From the NCBI GenBank assembly GCA_021821045.1, contig JAKACW010000031.1:1-51109 (forward strand): a DNA stretch of 51,109 nt. The letters are read 5' to 3'. This DNA is from Pseudomonadota bacterium. Its GTDB lineage: Bacteria; Pseudomonadota; Gammaproteobacteria; JAADHS01. Within the stretch, counting starts at the first letter, position 1. Every line of letters starts with the position of its first letter. Made by a program: the position numbers and the translations under genes. Shown in pieces: positions 10,143-19,070 of the stretch. The notes beneath the pieces were generated by a model. It searched no databases. It saw only the letters and a list, made by a program, of their open reading frames with translations, and was not told the DNA's origin.

Positions 10143-10454
10143 ATGAAGCCAATCTCGACGTTTCGAATTGCCGTCGGCTTGCTGATTGCGCCGATTGCGG
10201 CGGTATCCGCCGAGGAATCGGCGCCGCCATGCGACTGCGAATGCCCATCTCTCGAAGCGCAGGTGGAGGAGCGCCTGTCGGAATATAAGGAGAAACTGGA
10301 CGCGGAAGTGAAAAGCCTTAAGGACAAGCTGAACGACCAGATAAACAAGCAAAGGATAGATGAGTTGCAGGATAAGCTTCAGCAACTTTTCGATGACATG
10401 TTGGAGGATTTCAAAAAGGGCGAGGAAGCGAAACCGAAAGAAACCATAATCTAG
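10143..10454 (+). CDS. small exported coiled-coil protein
   Basis: The predicted product is 103 residues. Residues 1-22 look like a signal peptide (MKPISTFRIAVGLLIAPIAAVSA). A short Cys cluster follows (CDCEC near residues 30-34), then a highly charged helix with heptad-like spacing (VEERLSEYKEKLDAEVKSLK...DKLQQLFDDMLEDF). The ATG at 10143 is preferred to a TTG six bases upstream because CTGAGGAG lies at proper spacing for the ATG. I do not recognise a named family. The CDCEC motif could bind metal or form disulfides in the periplasm. It stands alone after the nuo operon. Confidence 0.65.
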   Translation: MKPISTFRIAVGLLIAPIAAVSAEESAPPCDCECPSLEAQVEERLSEYKEKLDAEVKSLKDKLNDQINKQRIDELQDKLQQLFDDMLEDFKKGEEAKPKETII

Positions 10455-10484
10455 CGAGTCAGTCAGCGCTGACGCAACGGGGCT

Positions 10485-11585
10485 TCAGGGCATGGATAGT
10501 CCAGTTGGATCGTCGAATAACCGCCAACGCGTCGGACTGATGTCGCGAAACACGCGGGCGAAGCGGGCGTCATCGGACCGTGCGCCGGTGACGTTTCTGA
10601 TGTAGATGCGCTCTATTTGTGAGGGATGGCGTCGATAAAGATCGGCGTAGGTTTCCGGATCCTGTTCACCGCTGTCGCCTACTAAAACGAAGCGGCGCCG
10701 CGGATAAGCCTGCAGCAGCGGTTCGATCTGGCGCGGTTTGGTTTCCTCGCCCGATTTAAACAAGTCGAAAAACGTGCTGTCTTTGAAACGAACGTGCTTC
10801 AGTGAAACAGTGGCGAAGGGAAATCCTGCGGTATCGAAAAACTCGACCAGCGGCCCATGCAGCTGCCACGGGCTCGATGAAACAAAATGCACCACTGCGC
10901 CGTTGTCGACCCAACCGCGGTACAACTCGGCCATCCCGGGGGCGGGCTGAAAATCTTGGAAAAACGTGGCGTCGAACATTTTCCCGTGATCGATGACGTG
11001 GGTGATTTTCACTGTGTCGTCGATGTCGCTGACAATTGAAAGTCCCGCGGGCTCAATCAAAGTGACGTGCCCTTCGAAGACTCGCCGGTCGAACTCGGGT
11101 AGCACCGCCGTAAAGCGCAGAACGCGGCCGGTGCGGTGCTGGGCTACCGCGTCGCCGTCCAAGGTGAGCATGTGATAGACGTGACCATTCGGTTGCGTCG
11201 GCGGCAGTTCTATGGCGGTTCCCGCAATGCGTATGACGATGGACTTTCCTCGCTCGTTGTCGCCGAGAAATAAATTGACGCGGCGGGTGAAGTTGTCACG
11301 GGTCGCGTCCGTGACCTTCAGGCCGTATTTACGGTCGAGCGCCTCGGCGATGACGCGCTTGCGAATCACGCTCTCTTCAGGCTCATAAGCCCAGGCATGC
11401 AGAGGCACTCGCCATGTGTCCGAGCGTTCGTCCAGGGACGCGGCCGTAGCGATGAAAACAAGTGTCTCATCCGGCTTGAGTGGGGTGGTGCGCATATCGT
11501 CTTGTTCGCCGCGGCTGGTGAGGAAAAAAAGTAGCAAAAAAGCCCCGGCAAAGATACGAACGAATTGAGTTGAGCGAGGAGTCAT
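10485..11585 (-). CDS. App1/DUF2183-type HAD phosphatase, exported
   Basis: The C-terminal half matches the App1 phosphatidate-phosphatase-like (DUF2183) domain. It shows IVSDIDDTVKITHV (HAD nucleophile DxDxT), FVSSSPWQL, and FVLVGDSGEQDPETY (motif IV with Asp-Glu). The N-terminus is a hydrophobic export or anchor segment (FAGAFLLLFFLTSRG), so the enzyme probably acts outside the cytoplasm. The family is linked to dephosphorylation of lipid phosphates in yeast App1, but the bacterial substrate is unknown. The 366-residue length is usual. A TACAAT hexamer lies on the minus strand at 11598-11593, so that transcription could begin at or next to the ATG. No Shine-Dalgarno is seen. Confidence 0.8.
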   Translation of the reverse strand: MTPRSTQFVRIFAGAFLLLFFLTSRGEQDDMRTTPLKPDETLVFIATAASLDERSDTWRVPLHAWAYEPEESVIRKRVIAEALDRKYGLKVTDATRDNFTRRVNLFLGDNERGKSIVIRIAGTAIELPPTQPNGHVYHMLTLDGDAVAQHRTGRVLRFTAVLPEFDRRVFEGHVTLIEPAGLSIVSDIDDTVKITHVIDHGKMFDATFFQDFQPAPGMAELYRGWVDNGAVVHFVSSSPWQLHGPLVEFFDTAGFPFATVSLKHVRFKDSTFFDLFKSGEETKPRQIEPLLQAYPRRRFVLVGDSGEQDPETYADLYRRHPSQIERIYIRNVTGARSDDARFARVFRDISPTRWRLFDDPTGLSMP

Positions 11586-11679
11586 GGCCGCTATTGTAGG
11601 TGATTGCCCGCCGCGCGGCTGCTTTGTCGCGGTATTCGTCCGGCAGTGAGAAAGGCAGGGCGAGACCTTTCCCGGGCGG

Positions 11680-11848
11680 CTAGGAGCCTGTCGGACTTAG
11701 GTGTTCGTAGCGAGGCGAGTGGGAAATCGAACTCAGTTTTTCGATCGTTTGAGGCGAATAGTGGGCACTATTTAACGAAAACGATCGGAAAAATGAACCG
11801 ATTTCCCAGCGCCGCAGTAGAACGATCCTAAGTCCGACAGGCTCCTAG
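11680..11848. mobile_element. MITE-like long palindrome with 22-bp perfect terminal inverted repeats
   Basis: Bases 11680-11701 (CTAGGAGCCTGTCGG...) are the exact reverse complement of 11827-11848. The interior also folds: GTGGGAAATCGA pairs with the later CCGATTTCCCAG arm, and TTTTTCGATCGTTT pairs with AACGATCGGAAAAA. The whole 169 bp is therefore one imperfect hairpin without a real gene. If the outer CTAG is read as a 4-bp target duplication (CTAG is itself a palindrome), it would fit elements mobilised by IS5-group transposases. That link is inference. It lies between the App1-like gene and the doxX-like gene. Confidence 0.8.
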
Positions 11849-11907
11849 GCCGGGGAATGGGTGAAAGCCCGCTCCGCGCCAAAGCAGGCGGGAGCGGGCG
11901 GGGATGA

Positions 11908-12339
11908 CTAGGCTTGCTTGAGTTCGCTGGTGGCGCCCGTTCGCTCGCGTCGTTGACCGAACTTGGCGTCGACGCTGAGTGCGCCAGCGCCATACGCGAC
12001 GACCATCAAGAGGCCGCCGGCCATCGTGAGATTCTTCATGAACATGATCATTTGAGTCTGATCGGCGAAGTTCGTATGGAACAGCACCGCGGTGGCCAAA
12101 CAGAATAGGGCCAACGCGCCCGCCACGATTCGGGTTTGAAAGCCCGCAATCAACGCGAGGCCGCCGCCAACCTCCAACAGAATGACCAAGGGCAGCAGGG
12201 CGCCGGGAACGCCCATTGACTCCATGTAGCCTTGGGTGCCGGCATAGCCGCTGATCTTGTTGATTCCGGCAAGCAGGAAAATGTGAGCTAAAAGGACGCG
12301 TGCGATCAGATTTACGCCGTTTTGGGTCGAGTCTTTCAT
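11908..12339 (-). CDS. DoxX family membrane protein
   Basis: The 143-residue product has four hydrophobic segments and the DoxX-family pattern ARVLLAHIFLLAGINKISGYAGT near the N-terminus, then LLEVGGGLALIAGFQTR and an FHTNF loop. Members are quinone- or redox-related inner-membrane proteins of mostly unknown function. The C-terminal tail is basic and soluble. The ATG is preceded by AAGGAAAGGAGC on the minus strand, a strong ribosome-binding site. It appears monocistronic and is divergent from the following lipoprotein gene. Confidence 0.85.
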   Translation of the reverse strand: MKDSTQNGVNLIARVLLAHIFLLAGINKISGYAGTQGYMESMGVPGALLPLVILLEVGGGLALIAGFQTRIVAGALALFCLATAVLFHTNFADQTQMIMFMKNLTMAGGLLMVVAYGAGALSVDAKFGQRRERTGATSELKQA

Positions 12340-12582
12340 GCTGTGTGCTCCTTTCCTTGGAGAGTTGGCAAGGTTGAGTGATACACCCGGCTATTATGCA
12401 TTGATACTAGAGATAAAAAAGACCAATCGTTCGACCAATAGCAGCGAAAAAATAGAGACAAACACGCCCGGACTTGGAAACGGTACGTCGTGCGGGATAT
12501 TCGCCATTGGCAAATAGGGGAAAAGGCTGTATAAAAATTACCTTTGGATTGATTCAAATAGATAATTACAACGGGGGTAAAG

Positions 12583-13572
12583 ATGGCATTTTCACGATCC
12601 GGGGCCGTTGTCGGCGCCACGACTGTTTTCGTTTTAACCAGCGCCCTGACCGCCTGTGGCGGCGGTGGTGGAGGCGGGCCTTCACCGTCTCCGAATAGCG
12701 GCCCGGGGGACATCAACGCCCCATCAAGTGTCACTGAGACCAACGCGGCGCGTGCCGCGTCGATCGCGGTCGGTGCCGCGGAATTGGGCGCGGGAAGCTT
12801 TGGTATGGCCACGATGGCCACCAGTGGTCCCGGCATGCAAACGACGTCCGTCGCCAAGGCGACCCAGACGTTCGACCTGCCTTGCACCACGCCCGGCGCG
12901 GGTGGCAATGGCTCGTTGAGCATGGTTTTCAATGACGCGGATAACACTGGCGAGGCATCGGCCGGGGATACAGTCACGCTGACTTTCAACCAATGCCGCT
13001 TTCCTGGCGACGTCGAAACCACCAACGGAACGATCAACTTCGGTTTGACGCAGGTTTCCGGCGATCCGGGTCCGGGTAGCGCGTACGCCATGGCCGGCAG
13101 CATGACGTTCACCAATCTCAGCATAATCAGCAGTGTCCCGGGCGAAAGCGGTTCCATGAACGGTCAGTTGTCGTTCAATGCGGTATCGACGGATGGAGTC
13201 GTCGAGACCGGCAAGGCCACGTTGAGCGACTTGACCGTAACGCTCGATGGCGGCGAAACGGCGCGGTTCAGCAACTTCGTCGTCGACTTCAACAATAATC
13301 ACGCCACCAATACCTCGACGGCCAGTCAGAACGGCGTTGTGGTCGTTTCCGGCGTGGGCGCGCTGACGGTGGCGCAACAAGAGCCGTGGGTTAGCCTCAT
13401 GGAGGCCGACTATCCGATGAGCGGCAGCGTCAAGATCACCGCGACGGACAACACCAACGTGGTTGTGACGGCGCTTGGCGGCGCAATGGTGAAGCTGGAC
13501 ATCGACACGGATGGCAATGGAACCGTGGATCGTTCCATTACGGATACGTGGGCAAATCTGGACGATCTATAG
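12583..13572 (+). CDS. putative Gly-rich-tethered lipoprotein, function unknown
   Basis: The 329-residue product starts with a signal peptide ending in a lipobox (ALTACGGGGGGG). The lipidated Cys is near residue 25, followed by a Gly/Pro/Ser linker. The rest is rich in Thr, Ser, Gly and Asn and low in Lys, with alternating patterns that suggest extracellular beta structure (LTFNQCRFPGDVETTNGTINFG, SGSVKITATDNTNVVV). Asp-rich VKLDIDTDGNGTVDRSIT near the end resembles a calcium-binding loop. I do not recognise a family. GGGGGT precedes the ATG. It ends at a bidirectional terminator shared with the convergent next gene. Confidence 0.75.
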   Translation: MAFSRSGAVVGATTVFVLTSALTACGGGGGGGPSPSPNSGPGDINAPSSVTETNAARAASIAVGAAELGAGSFGMATMATSGPGMQTTSVAKATQTFDLPCTTPGAGGNGSLSMVFNDADNTGEASAGDTVTLTFNQCRFPGDVETTNGTINFGLTQVSGDPGPGSAYAMAGSMTFTNLSIISSVPGESGSMNGQLSFNAVSTDGVVETGKATLSDLTVTLDGGETARFSNFVVDFNNNHATNTSTASQNGVVVVSGVGALTVAQQEPWVSLMEADYPMSGSVKITATDNTNVVVTALGGAMVKLDIDTDGNGTVDRSITDTWANLDDL

Positions 13573-13590
13573 CCCAATCACCCGCACAGC

Positions 13591-13623
13591 AAAAAGGGGC
13601 GGCGAGTGCTGCCCCTTTTTTTT
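13591..13623. terminator. bidirectional Rho-independent terminator
   Basis: GGGGCGGC (13596-13603) pairs with GCTGCCCC (13608-13615) around a GAGT loop, with one G-U wobble. Five A residues lie on one side and eight T residues on the other, so it works in both directions. It separates the convergent lipoprotein gene (+) and the outer-membrane-like gene (-). Confidence 0.9.
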
Positions 13624-13634
13624 GGGGCGGTCGG

Positions 13635-14216
13635 TTAGTCGATCCGGCCGGTGAACACGAGACCGACGCTGTTGCCGTCCACTGTTACGCTGCCGACGGT
13701 TGTTTCATATTCGATGAACGTCGCACGCAGCCCGATATTGACCTGCGGTGCAATGAACATGTCGATCTGCGCCACGAAGCCCAGCGCGTCATCGAACTCA
13801 ATCGTGCCAAGGCCCGAGGCTGCGCCACTACCCTCGAGGGTTGGGTTGAGATGAAGCGCTGCTCCACCGCCCAGGCGAAAACGGTCATTGCGGAAAAATA
13901 AAAGTCCTTCCAACGGGAATCGATCGAACGAGATGTCGCCGTTGTCGGCGGCCGCGCTGTCGAATTTCCAGCCGAGCGTGCCCTGGAACTCCATCTGTTC
14001 GGAGACGGGTTGCACGACGCCCGCGGCAAGATGAAACAATTGACCGGCCTTGATATCGGCGTCATCCCCGTCGGTGTAAAAAGCCGTGGCAAGTGTGTCG
14101 CCGCCGGCATCAAAGCCAAGCTGAAATGCAAGACTCGCGGCGGACGCTGCTTGAGAGGCGACAAGGCAGGCGACGCAGCCTGCGAATTGAAGGCCGCGCG
14201 TTAGATTTGGCAACAT
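13635..14216 (-). CDS. putative outer-membrane beta-barrel protein
   Basis: The 193-residue product has a signal peptide (LQFAGCVACLVASQAASA) and then alternating hydrophobic/polar strands rich in Gly and aromatic residues (LAFQLGFDAGGDTLATAFY, GLLFFRNDRFRLGGGAALHL, VNIGLRATFIEYET). It ends with strand-like GLVFTGRID. This looks like a small porin-like or OmpW/opacity-type barrel, but I cannot assign the exact family. It shares the bidirectional terminator at 13591-13623 with the convergent gene. Confidence 0.7.
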   Translation of the reverse strand: MLPNLTRGLQFAGCVACLVASQAASAASLAFQLGFDAGGDTLATAFYTDGDDADIKAGQLFHLAAGVVQPVSEQMEFQGTLGWKFDSAAADNGDISFDRFPLEGLLFFRNDRFRLGGGAALHLNPTLEGSGAASGLGTIEFDDALGFVAQIDMFIAPQVNIGLRATFIEYETTVGSVTVDGNSVGLVFTGRID

Positions 14217-14417
14217 GGATTGGACTCTCCCATTTTTATCGTTTTATTGCGCAACGCTCCGCTCAGGCATGACGAACCATGGCTAGCGTGGAAACGGTGC
14301 GGGTGGGGTAACCCGTCCGGTGGGAGTAAACCGCGCGATCCGGCGCGACCTAGGCCGCATTTTAGCAGTCGGGCCCGGCGCAGGCCAGGTCCGTGCGTTT
14401 CAATCAGTCAGTTCTGA

Positions 14418-16745
14418 TTAAGGCTTGTCGTTGTTCTTCAGGGCGCCAAGCTTGGAAAACGCCGCGGCCATGGCCGTCTCCGGGGCCGCTTGCGGGGCGG
14501 GGCGTTGCTTGGGTCGGCGGTCCGTTTGTTCTCGGTTTGGGGGGCGCTGGCTCGCGGTTTCCTTAGGCGTGGGGGCTTCCTCCAGACGCATCGTCAACGA
14601 GATGCGTTTGCGCGCTTGATCAACCTCGAGCACTTTGACGCGCACCAGTTGGCCGGCCTTGACCACGTCGCGCGGATCTTTCACGAAGGTGTTGGAGAGG
14701 GCGGAGACATGGACCAAGCCGTCTTGATGCACGCCGATATCGACGAAGGCGCCGAAGTTGGCGACGTTGGTGACGACGCCTTCGAGGATCATCCCCGGCG
14801 TAAGATCGGCCAACGTCTCCACGCCTTCCTGAAACGTCGCGCTGCGAAATTCCGGTCGCGGATCCCGGCCCGGCTTTTCCAGCTCGAGCAGAATGTCCTT
14901 GACCGTCGGCTCGCCGAATTTCTCGTCGACGAACTGTTTCGGATCGAGTTTGCGCAAGAATGCGCTGTCGCCGACGAGCGCATCAACGGATTTGTTCGTG
15001 CTTTTGGCGATACGGGTCACCACATCATAAGCTTCGGGATGGACCGCGGAGGCATCCAGCGGGTTACTGCCATTGGCGATGCGCAAAAATCCCGCCGATT
15101 GTTCGAAGGCCTTCGGGCCCAAGCGCGGGACTTGCAGCAAGTCTTTGCGCTGGGTGAAGGCGCCGTGTTTCTCGCGATAGGCGACGACTTGCTGGGCGAT
15201 GGATTCGGTCATGCCGGCGATGCGACGCAGCAGCGCGGCCGACGCGGTGTTGAGATCGACGCCCACGGCGTTGACGCAGTCTTCCACCACGGCGTCGAGC
15301 TTGCGCGCCAAATGACTTTGATTGACGTCGTGCTGATACTGACCGACGCCAATCGCTTTGGGGTCGATCTTGACCAGCTCCGCCAGCGGATCCTGCAACC
15401 GCCGCGCGATGGACACCGCGCCCCTGATGGACACATCGAGATCGGGAAACTCCTTGGCCGCCAGCTCCGATGCCGAGTAAACCGACGCGCCGGCTTCGCT
15501 CACCACCATGTGGGTGAGTTTCAGTTCCGGGTGGCGTTTCTTCGCATCGCGCACCAGCTTTTCCGTCTCGCGCGATGCGGTGCCGTTGCCGATGGCGATG
15601 AGGCTGACGTTGAATTGCTTGGCCAGCGCGGCGAGGCTGGCGATGGATTGATCCCACTGATTTTTCGGCGCGTGAGGGTAGATCGTACCGTTGGCGACGA
15701 GCTTGCCGGTGGCGTCGACCACCGCGACTTTTACGCCGGTGCGCAGCCCAGGATCCAGTCCCATGGTCACGTGCGCGCCGGCGGGCGCCGCCAGCAGCAG
15801 ATCGCGCAAGTTCTCGCCGAAGACGCGTATGGCTTCTTCTTCCGCGGCTTCGCGGACCTGGGCGAACAGTTCTGTTTCGAGTTGGGATGCCAGCTTGACT
15901 CGCCACGCCCAGCGTACCGATTCCATCAACCAAGCCGAAACGTCATCCTTGCCGGAACTGACGTTGAACGATTGGGCGATGGCGCCTTCGCACCAGCCAA
16001 AGCTTGGCGCTTGGACGTCATCTTGTCCCTCGACAACCAGACTCAGACGCAACACGTCTTCATTGCGGGCGCGAAACAACGCCAACGCGCGGTGGGAGGG
16101 CATCTTCGCCAGCGCTTCTTGATGATCGAAATAGTCGGAGAACTTTTTGCCGGCTTCTTCCTTGCCGGGTACGACGCTTGCCGTGATCTTGCCGTGGGCC
16201 CAACTGTAGCCGCGCAAACGACCGACCAGTTCGGCATTCTCGGCGGCGCGCTCCATGAAGATGTAACGGGCGCCTTCCAGCGCCTTGTCGACGTCCGGAT
16301 AGTTTTTGTCCGGATTGAGATGTTTGTTGGCGATGTCGTTGAGCGCCGCTTTGGGCCGCTGTAACAACTCGTCCAACAACGCGTCCAGCCCGGCTTCGCG
16401 GGCCAGTTGGGCCTTGGTGCGTCGCTTGGGTTTGTACGGCGCGTACAAGTCCTCCAGGCGCACCTTGGAGTCCGCTTCGAGGATCGCTCGCCGCAGATCA
16501 TCGCTGAGTTTGCCTTGTTCCTCGATGCTTTTCAGGACGACGCCGCGCCGCTCTTCTAGCTCGCGCAAATAGCCGAGCCGCTCCTCGAGTTGACGCAATT
16601 GGGTATCGTCCAACCCGCCGGTAACTTCCTTGCGGTAGCGGGCGATGAATGGCACCGTTGCGCCACCGTCGAGCAATTCGATGGCGGCGTGGACTTGGGA
16701 TGACTTAACGGAAAGTTCGGTGGCGATTGTTTGCGCGATATCCAT
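14418..16745 (-). CDS. tex: Tex-family RNA-binding transcription accessory protein
   Basis: Tex is a cytoplasmic nucleic-acid-binding protein (Spt6 homologue) involved in transcription and RNA quality control. The 775-residue product has the N-terminal helical region ([39 protein letters not shown]). A YqgF/RNase H-like domain follows ([17 protein letters not shown]), then helix-hairpin-helix repeats ([22 protein letters not shown]) and a C-terminal S1 domain ([28 protein letters not shown]). The ATG at 16745 (MDIAQ) is chosen over an upstream start because it matches family N-termini. A 624-codon frame opposite it is a GC-bias shadow. It appears monocistronic. Confidence 0.96.
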   Translation of the reverse strand: MDIAQTIATELSVKSSQVHAAIELLDGGATVPFIARYRKEVTGGLDDTQLRQLEERLGYLRELEERRGVVLKSIEEQGKLSDDLRRAILEADSKVRLEDLYAPYKPKRRTKAQLAREAGLDALLDELLQRPKAALNDIANKHLNPDKNYPDVDKALEGARYIFMERAAENAELVGRLRGYSWAHGKITASVVPGKEEAGKKFSDYFDHQEALAKMPSHRALALFRARNEDVLRLSLVVEGQDDVQAPSFGWCEGAIAQSFNVSSGKDDVSAWLMESVRWAWRVKLASQLETELFAQVREAAEEEAIRVFGENLRDLLLAAPAGAHVTMGLDPGLRTGVKVAVVDATGKLVANGTIYPHAPKNQWDQSIASLAALAKQFNVSLIAIGNGTASRETEKLVRDAKKRHPELKLTHMVVSEAGASVYSASELAAKEFPDLDVSIRGAVSIARRLQDPLAELVKIDPKAIGVGQYQHDVNQSHLARKLDAVVEDCVNAVGVDLNTASAALLRRIAGMTESIAQQVVAYREKHGAFTQRKDLLQVPRLGPKAFEQSAGFLRIANGSNPLDASAVHPEAYDVVTRIAKSTNKSVDALVGDSAFLRKLDPKQFVDEKFGEPTVKDILLELEKPGRDPRPEFRSATFQEGVETLADLTPGMILEGVVTNVANFGAFVDIGVHQDGLVHVSALSNTFVKDPRDVVKAGQLVRVKVLEVDQARKRISLTMRLEEAPTPKETASQRPPNREQTDRRPKQRPAPQAAPETAMAAAFSKLGALKNNDKP

Positions 16746-16807
16746 ATGCGACAGCGGGTGCGTTGGGTGGGCCGGGCGCCAGTTTATCAAACGCGTGTGG
16801 CAGGGGG

Positions 16808-16861
16808 AACCGCTCCCACAACTGAAATCCAGGACTGTTGTGGGAGCGGATCATTCCGCGA
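16808..16861. repeat. REP-like palindrome pair upstream of tex
   Basis: A 22-base REP unit (GTGGGAGCGG...TCCGCGA, 16840-16861) has its own GCGGA/TCCGC stem. Its left arm also pairs with the inverted copy CCGCTCCCACAAC at 16810-16822, giving a 13-bp perfect stem. The same unit recurs at 28208, 37594 and, in variants, at 26970 and 37692. The inverted partner here is shortened. It lies in the 196-bp gap between the E2 stop and the tex start, both on the minus strand. Confidence 0.85.
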
Positions 16862-16941
16862 TGGCTTCAGCGAGAAATCGTGGTAGTGACTATTCCCGGC
16901 GATGTGCTGGTTCGGCCGGGCGTAAGTTACTGCACCTGCCG

Positions 16942-18075
16942 TTATTCGGCCTTTTCCAAACTCGCCACCACCGCGCCCATGAAGCGCGTGGCTTCGCCGC
17001 CCGTGACCGAGCGATGATCGAAGGTCAGCGACAGCGGCATGATCCAATGCACCGCCGGTTGTCCGTTGGACACGACAACTTCCTGCCGAATGCGTCCCGC
17101 GCCGAGGATGGCCACCGTTGGCGGAACGACGATCGGATTGGCGTAGCGCCCGGAGAAGGTGCCGAAGTTTGACAATGTGAACGTGTAGCCGCGCATTTCT
17201 TCCGGCGGAATGTTGCGTTCGCGCACCGCTTTCTTGATCGCTTCCAAACCGCCGCGCAGATCCTTGGCGTCGCGTGAGGCGACGTCGCGCAATACCGGCA
17301 CGAACAATCCATCCGGCGTGTCCACCGCGATGGCCAGATCAATCTTTTTCAAAATGCGGCGTCCGACGGCGTGACTGTCGTACCAGGAGTTGAGGGCGGG
17401 CTCGGCCTGGCAACCGGCGACGATGGCATGTATCAAGCGAATGGTGATGTCATCCTTGCCTTTCCAGGCGTTGATATCCGCATCTTCGTAAATCGTGACC
17501 GGAACGACTTCCGCGTTGGCCATGGTCATGGCTTTGGCCATGGTGCGGCGCACGCCGCGCAGCGGCTCCAGCGGCCCGACTTCTTTGAGAATCTTGGATA
17601 CCCGCTGCACATCCGCGGCCGTAATGGTGTCGTTCGGTCCACTGGGGGTGACGATAGCGAGGTCGACATCGAGCCGTTTGGCCAATGCGCGCACGGCAGG
17701 CGTCGCCTTGATGCCCGATGTCGCTTGGCCGACACTGGTGGCCTGTTCTTTAACGACTTCGTCGGTCACCTGCAGTTCGCCGGCCACCGTTCCCGTGTCT
17801 TTGCGGGCGGCGGCGGGGGGCGCGGCCGGCGCGGCGGCGCCTTCGCCGTCGAACTCCATCAACGGATCGCCGACGTTCACGATGTCGCCGACATCGCCGT
17901 AGAGTTTGTAGATCGTGCCTTTCTGCGGACTGGGAATCTCGACGATGGCTTTCGCCGTTTCGACCGTGGCGACCGGCTGATCGACATTGACTTGATCGCC
18001 GACCTTTACCAGCCACTCGACGATTTCGACTTCCGTCAGGCCTTCACCGAGGTCGGGCAGTTTGAAGATGTTCAT
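16942..18075 (-). CDS. bkdB: branched-chain 2-oxoacid dehydrogenase E2 (dihydrolipoamide acyltransferase)
   Basis: E2 is the lipoylated core that transfers the acyl group to CoA. The 377-residue product has a lipoyl domain at residues 1-75 (EIVEWLVKVGDQV, lipoyl Lys in ETAKAIVEIPSP). An Ala/Pro linker follows, then a peripheral-subunit-binding domain (KATPAVRALAKRLDVDLAIVTPSGPNDTITAADV) and a C-terminal catalytic domain. The catalytic motif reads FDHRSVTGGEA: the usual HRxxDG has Thr in the Asp position. The ATG at 18075 (MNIFKLPDLGEG) fits the family better than one seven codons upstream. It is the last gene of the E1-alpha/E1-beta/E2 operon; E3 is not in the window. Confidence 0.92.
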   Translation of the reverse strand: MNIFKLPDLGEGLTEVEIVEWLVKVGDQVNVDQPVATVETAKAIVEIPSPQKGTIYKLYGDVGDIVNVGDPLMEFDGEGAAAPAAPPAAARKDTGTVAGELQVTDEVVKEQATSVGQATSGIKATPAVRALAKRLDVDLAIVTPSGPNDTITAADVQRVSKILKEVGPLEPLRGVRRTMAKAMTMANAEVVPVTIYEDADINAWKGKDDITIRLIHAIVAGCQAEPALNSWYDSHAVGRRILKKIDLAIAVDTPDGLFVPVLRDVASRDAKDLRGGLEAIKKAVRERNIPPEEMRGYTFTLSNFGTFSGRYANPIVVPPTVAILGAGRIRQEVVVSNGQPAVHWIMPLSLTFDHRSVTGGEATRFMGAVVASLEKAE

Positions 18076-18088
18076 CAGCAGGCTCCCC

Positions 18089-19069
18089 TTATGCAAACTC
18101 CATGGTCTGTTTCACCGTGTCGACGATACGATCCGTGTCGATCATGTACCACTTCTCGTTTCTATACAGCGGCATCACCGTGTCATAACCGGTGACCCGC
18201 TGCACCGGCGCGAGCAGATGCATCAAGCCCCGCTCGGCGAGTTGCGCGGCGATTTCGGCGCCCACGCCGCAGGTGCGCGCGGCCTCGTGAATGATCACGC
18301 AGCGGCCGGTTTTCTCCACCGACTGCAGGATGGTGTCCATGTCCAACGGTTTAATCGTGGCGAGATCGATGACTTCCGCGTCGATGCCCATGTTGTGCAG
18401 CTTGTCGGCGGCCTGCATGGTCTCGTGGACGCAGGCGCCCCAGGTGACCAAAGTGATGTCATTGCCCTCGCGCAGCGTGAAGCACACGTCCAACGGCCAC
18501 GCTTCGCCGTTGTCGTCCACGTTTTGTTTGACCAAACGGTAAATGCGTTTCGGTTCCAGAAACAAAACGGGGTCCGGATCGCGGATGGCGGCCAATAACA
18601 AGCCGTAGGCACGCGCCGGCGATGAGGGGATCACCACGCGCAAGCCGGGCATGTGGGCGAAGATGGCTTCGGTGCTTTCCGAGTGATGCTCCGGCGCATG
18701 GATGCCGCCGCCGAACGGCGCGCGTATGACCATGGGCAGGGTAATGCGGCCGCGGGTGCGATTGCGCATTCGCGCCACGTGATTAATGATCTGGTCCACG
18801 GCCGAATAGATGAAGCCCATGAACTGCATTTCGCAGACCGGCCGCAATCCTTCGGCAGCCATGCCGACGGACATGCCGGCAATCAATGTTTCCGCCAGCG
18901 GTGTGTCCACGACCCGGTGGGAACCGTGCTTTTCCTGCAAGCCAACAGTAGCGCGAAAAACACCGCCATTCACGCCGACGTCCTCGCCCAGCACGATCAC
19001 ATCGGGATCGTCATTGAGGGCGCGGTCCAGGGCCAGATTGACTGCTTCGACAAGCGTGATCTCCGCCAT
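18089..19069 (-). CDS. bkdA2: branched-chain 2-oxoacid dehydrogenase E1 beta
   Basis: This is the beta subunit of the thiamine-diphosphate-dependent decarboxylase that acts on the 2-oxo acids of leucine, isoleucine and valine. The 326-residue product has the transketolase-type pyrimidine-binding half (IVLGEDVGVNGGVFRATVGL, VDTPLAETLIAGMSVGMAAEG) and the C-terminal transketolase domain (DITLVTWGACVHETMQAADKL). EHHSESTEAIFAHMPGLRVVIPSSP is characteristic. Its start is one base after the E1-alpha stop, and its stop lies 13 bases before the E2 ATG, so the three genes form a tight operon. Confidence 0.95.
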   Translation of the reverse strand: MAEITLVEAVNLALDRALNDDPDVIVLGEDVGVNGGVFRATVGLQEKHGSHRVVDTPLAETLIAGMSVGMAAEGLRPVCEMQFMGFIYSAVDQIINHVARMRNRTRGRITLPMVIRAPFGGGIHAPEHHSESTEAIFAHMPGLRVVIPSSPARAYGLLLAAIRDPDPVLFLEPKRIYRLVKQNVDDNGEAWPLDVCFTLREGNDITLVTWGACVHETMQAADKLHNMGIDAEVIDLATIKPLDMDTILQSVEKTGRCVIIHEAARTCGVGAEIAAQLAERGLMHLLAPVQRVTGYDTVMPLYRNEKWYMIDTDRIVDTVKQTMEFA

Positions 19070-19070
19070 G

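Noticed and set aside
10462-10473. Palindrome GTCAGCGCTGAC, also at 37575-37586
   Set aside because: Two copies only, one of them overlapping the end of prpC; a 12-bp palindrome can arise by chance and no shared context is seen.
11604-11831. 75-codon frame across the MITE-like element
   Set aside because: The sequence is dominated by the inverted repeat and shows no protein features.
12656-12690. Poly-Gly stretch after the lipobox as a frameshift hotspot
   Set aside because: Gly tethers after the lipid Cys are common in lipoproteins and the frame stays open for the full 329 codons.
14490-16364. 624-codon open frame on the + strand opposite tex
   Set aside because: Tex on the minus strand has clear domains along its whole length; the opposite frame is Arg/His/Gly-rich with no family features, as expected for an antisense shadow in GC-rich DNA.
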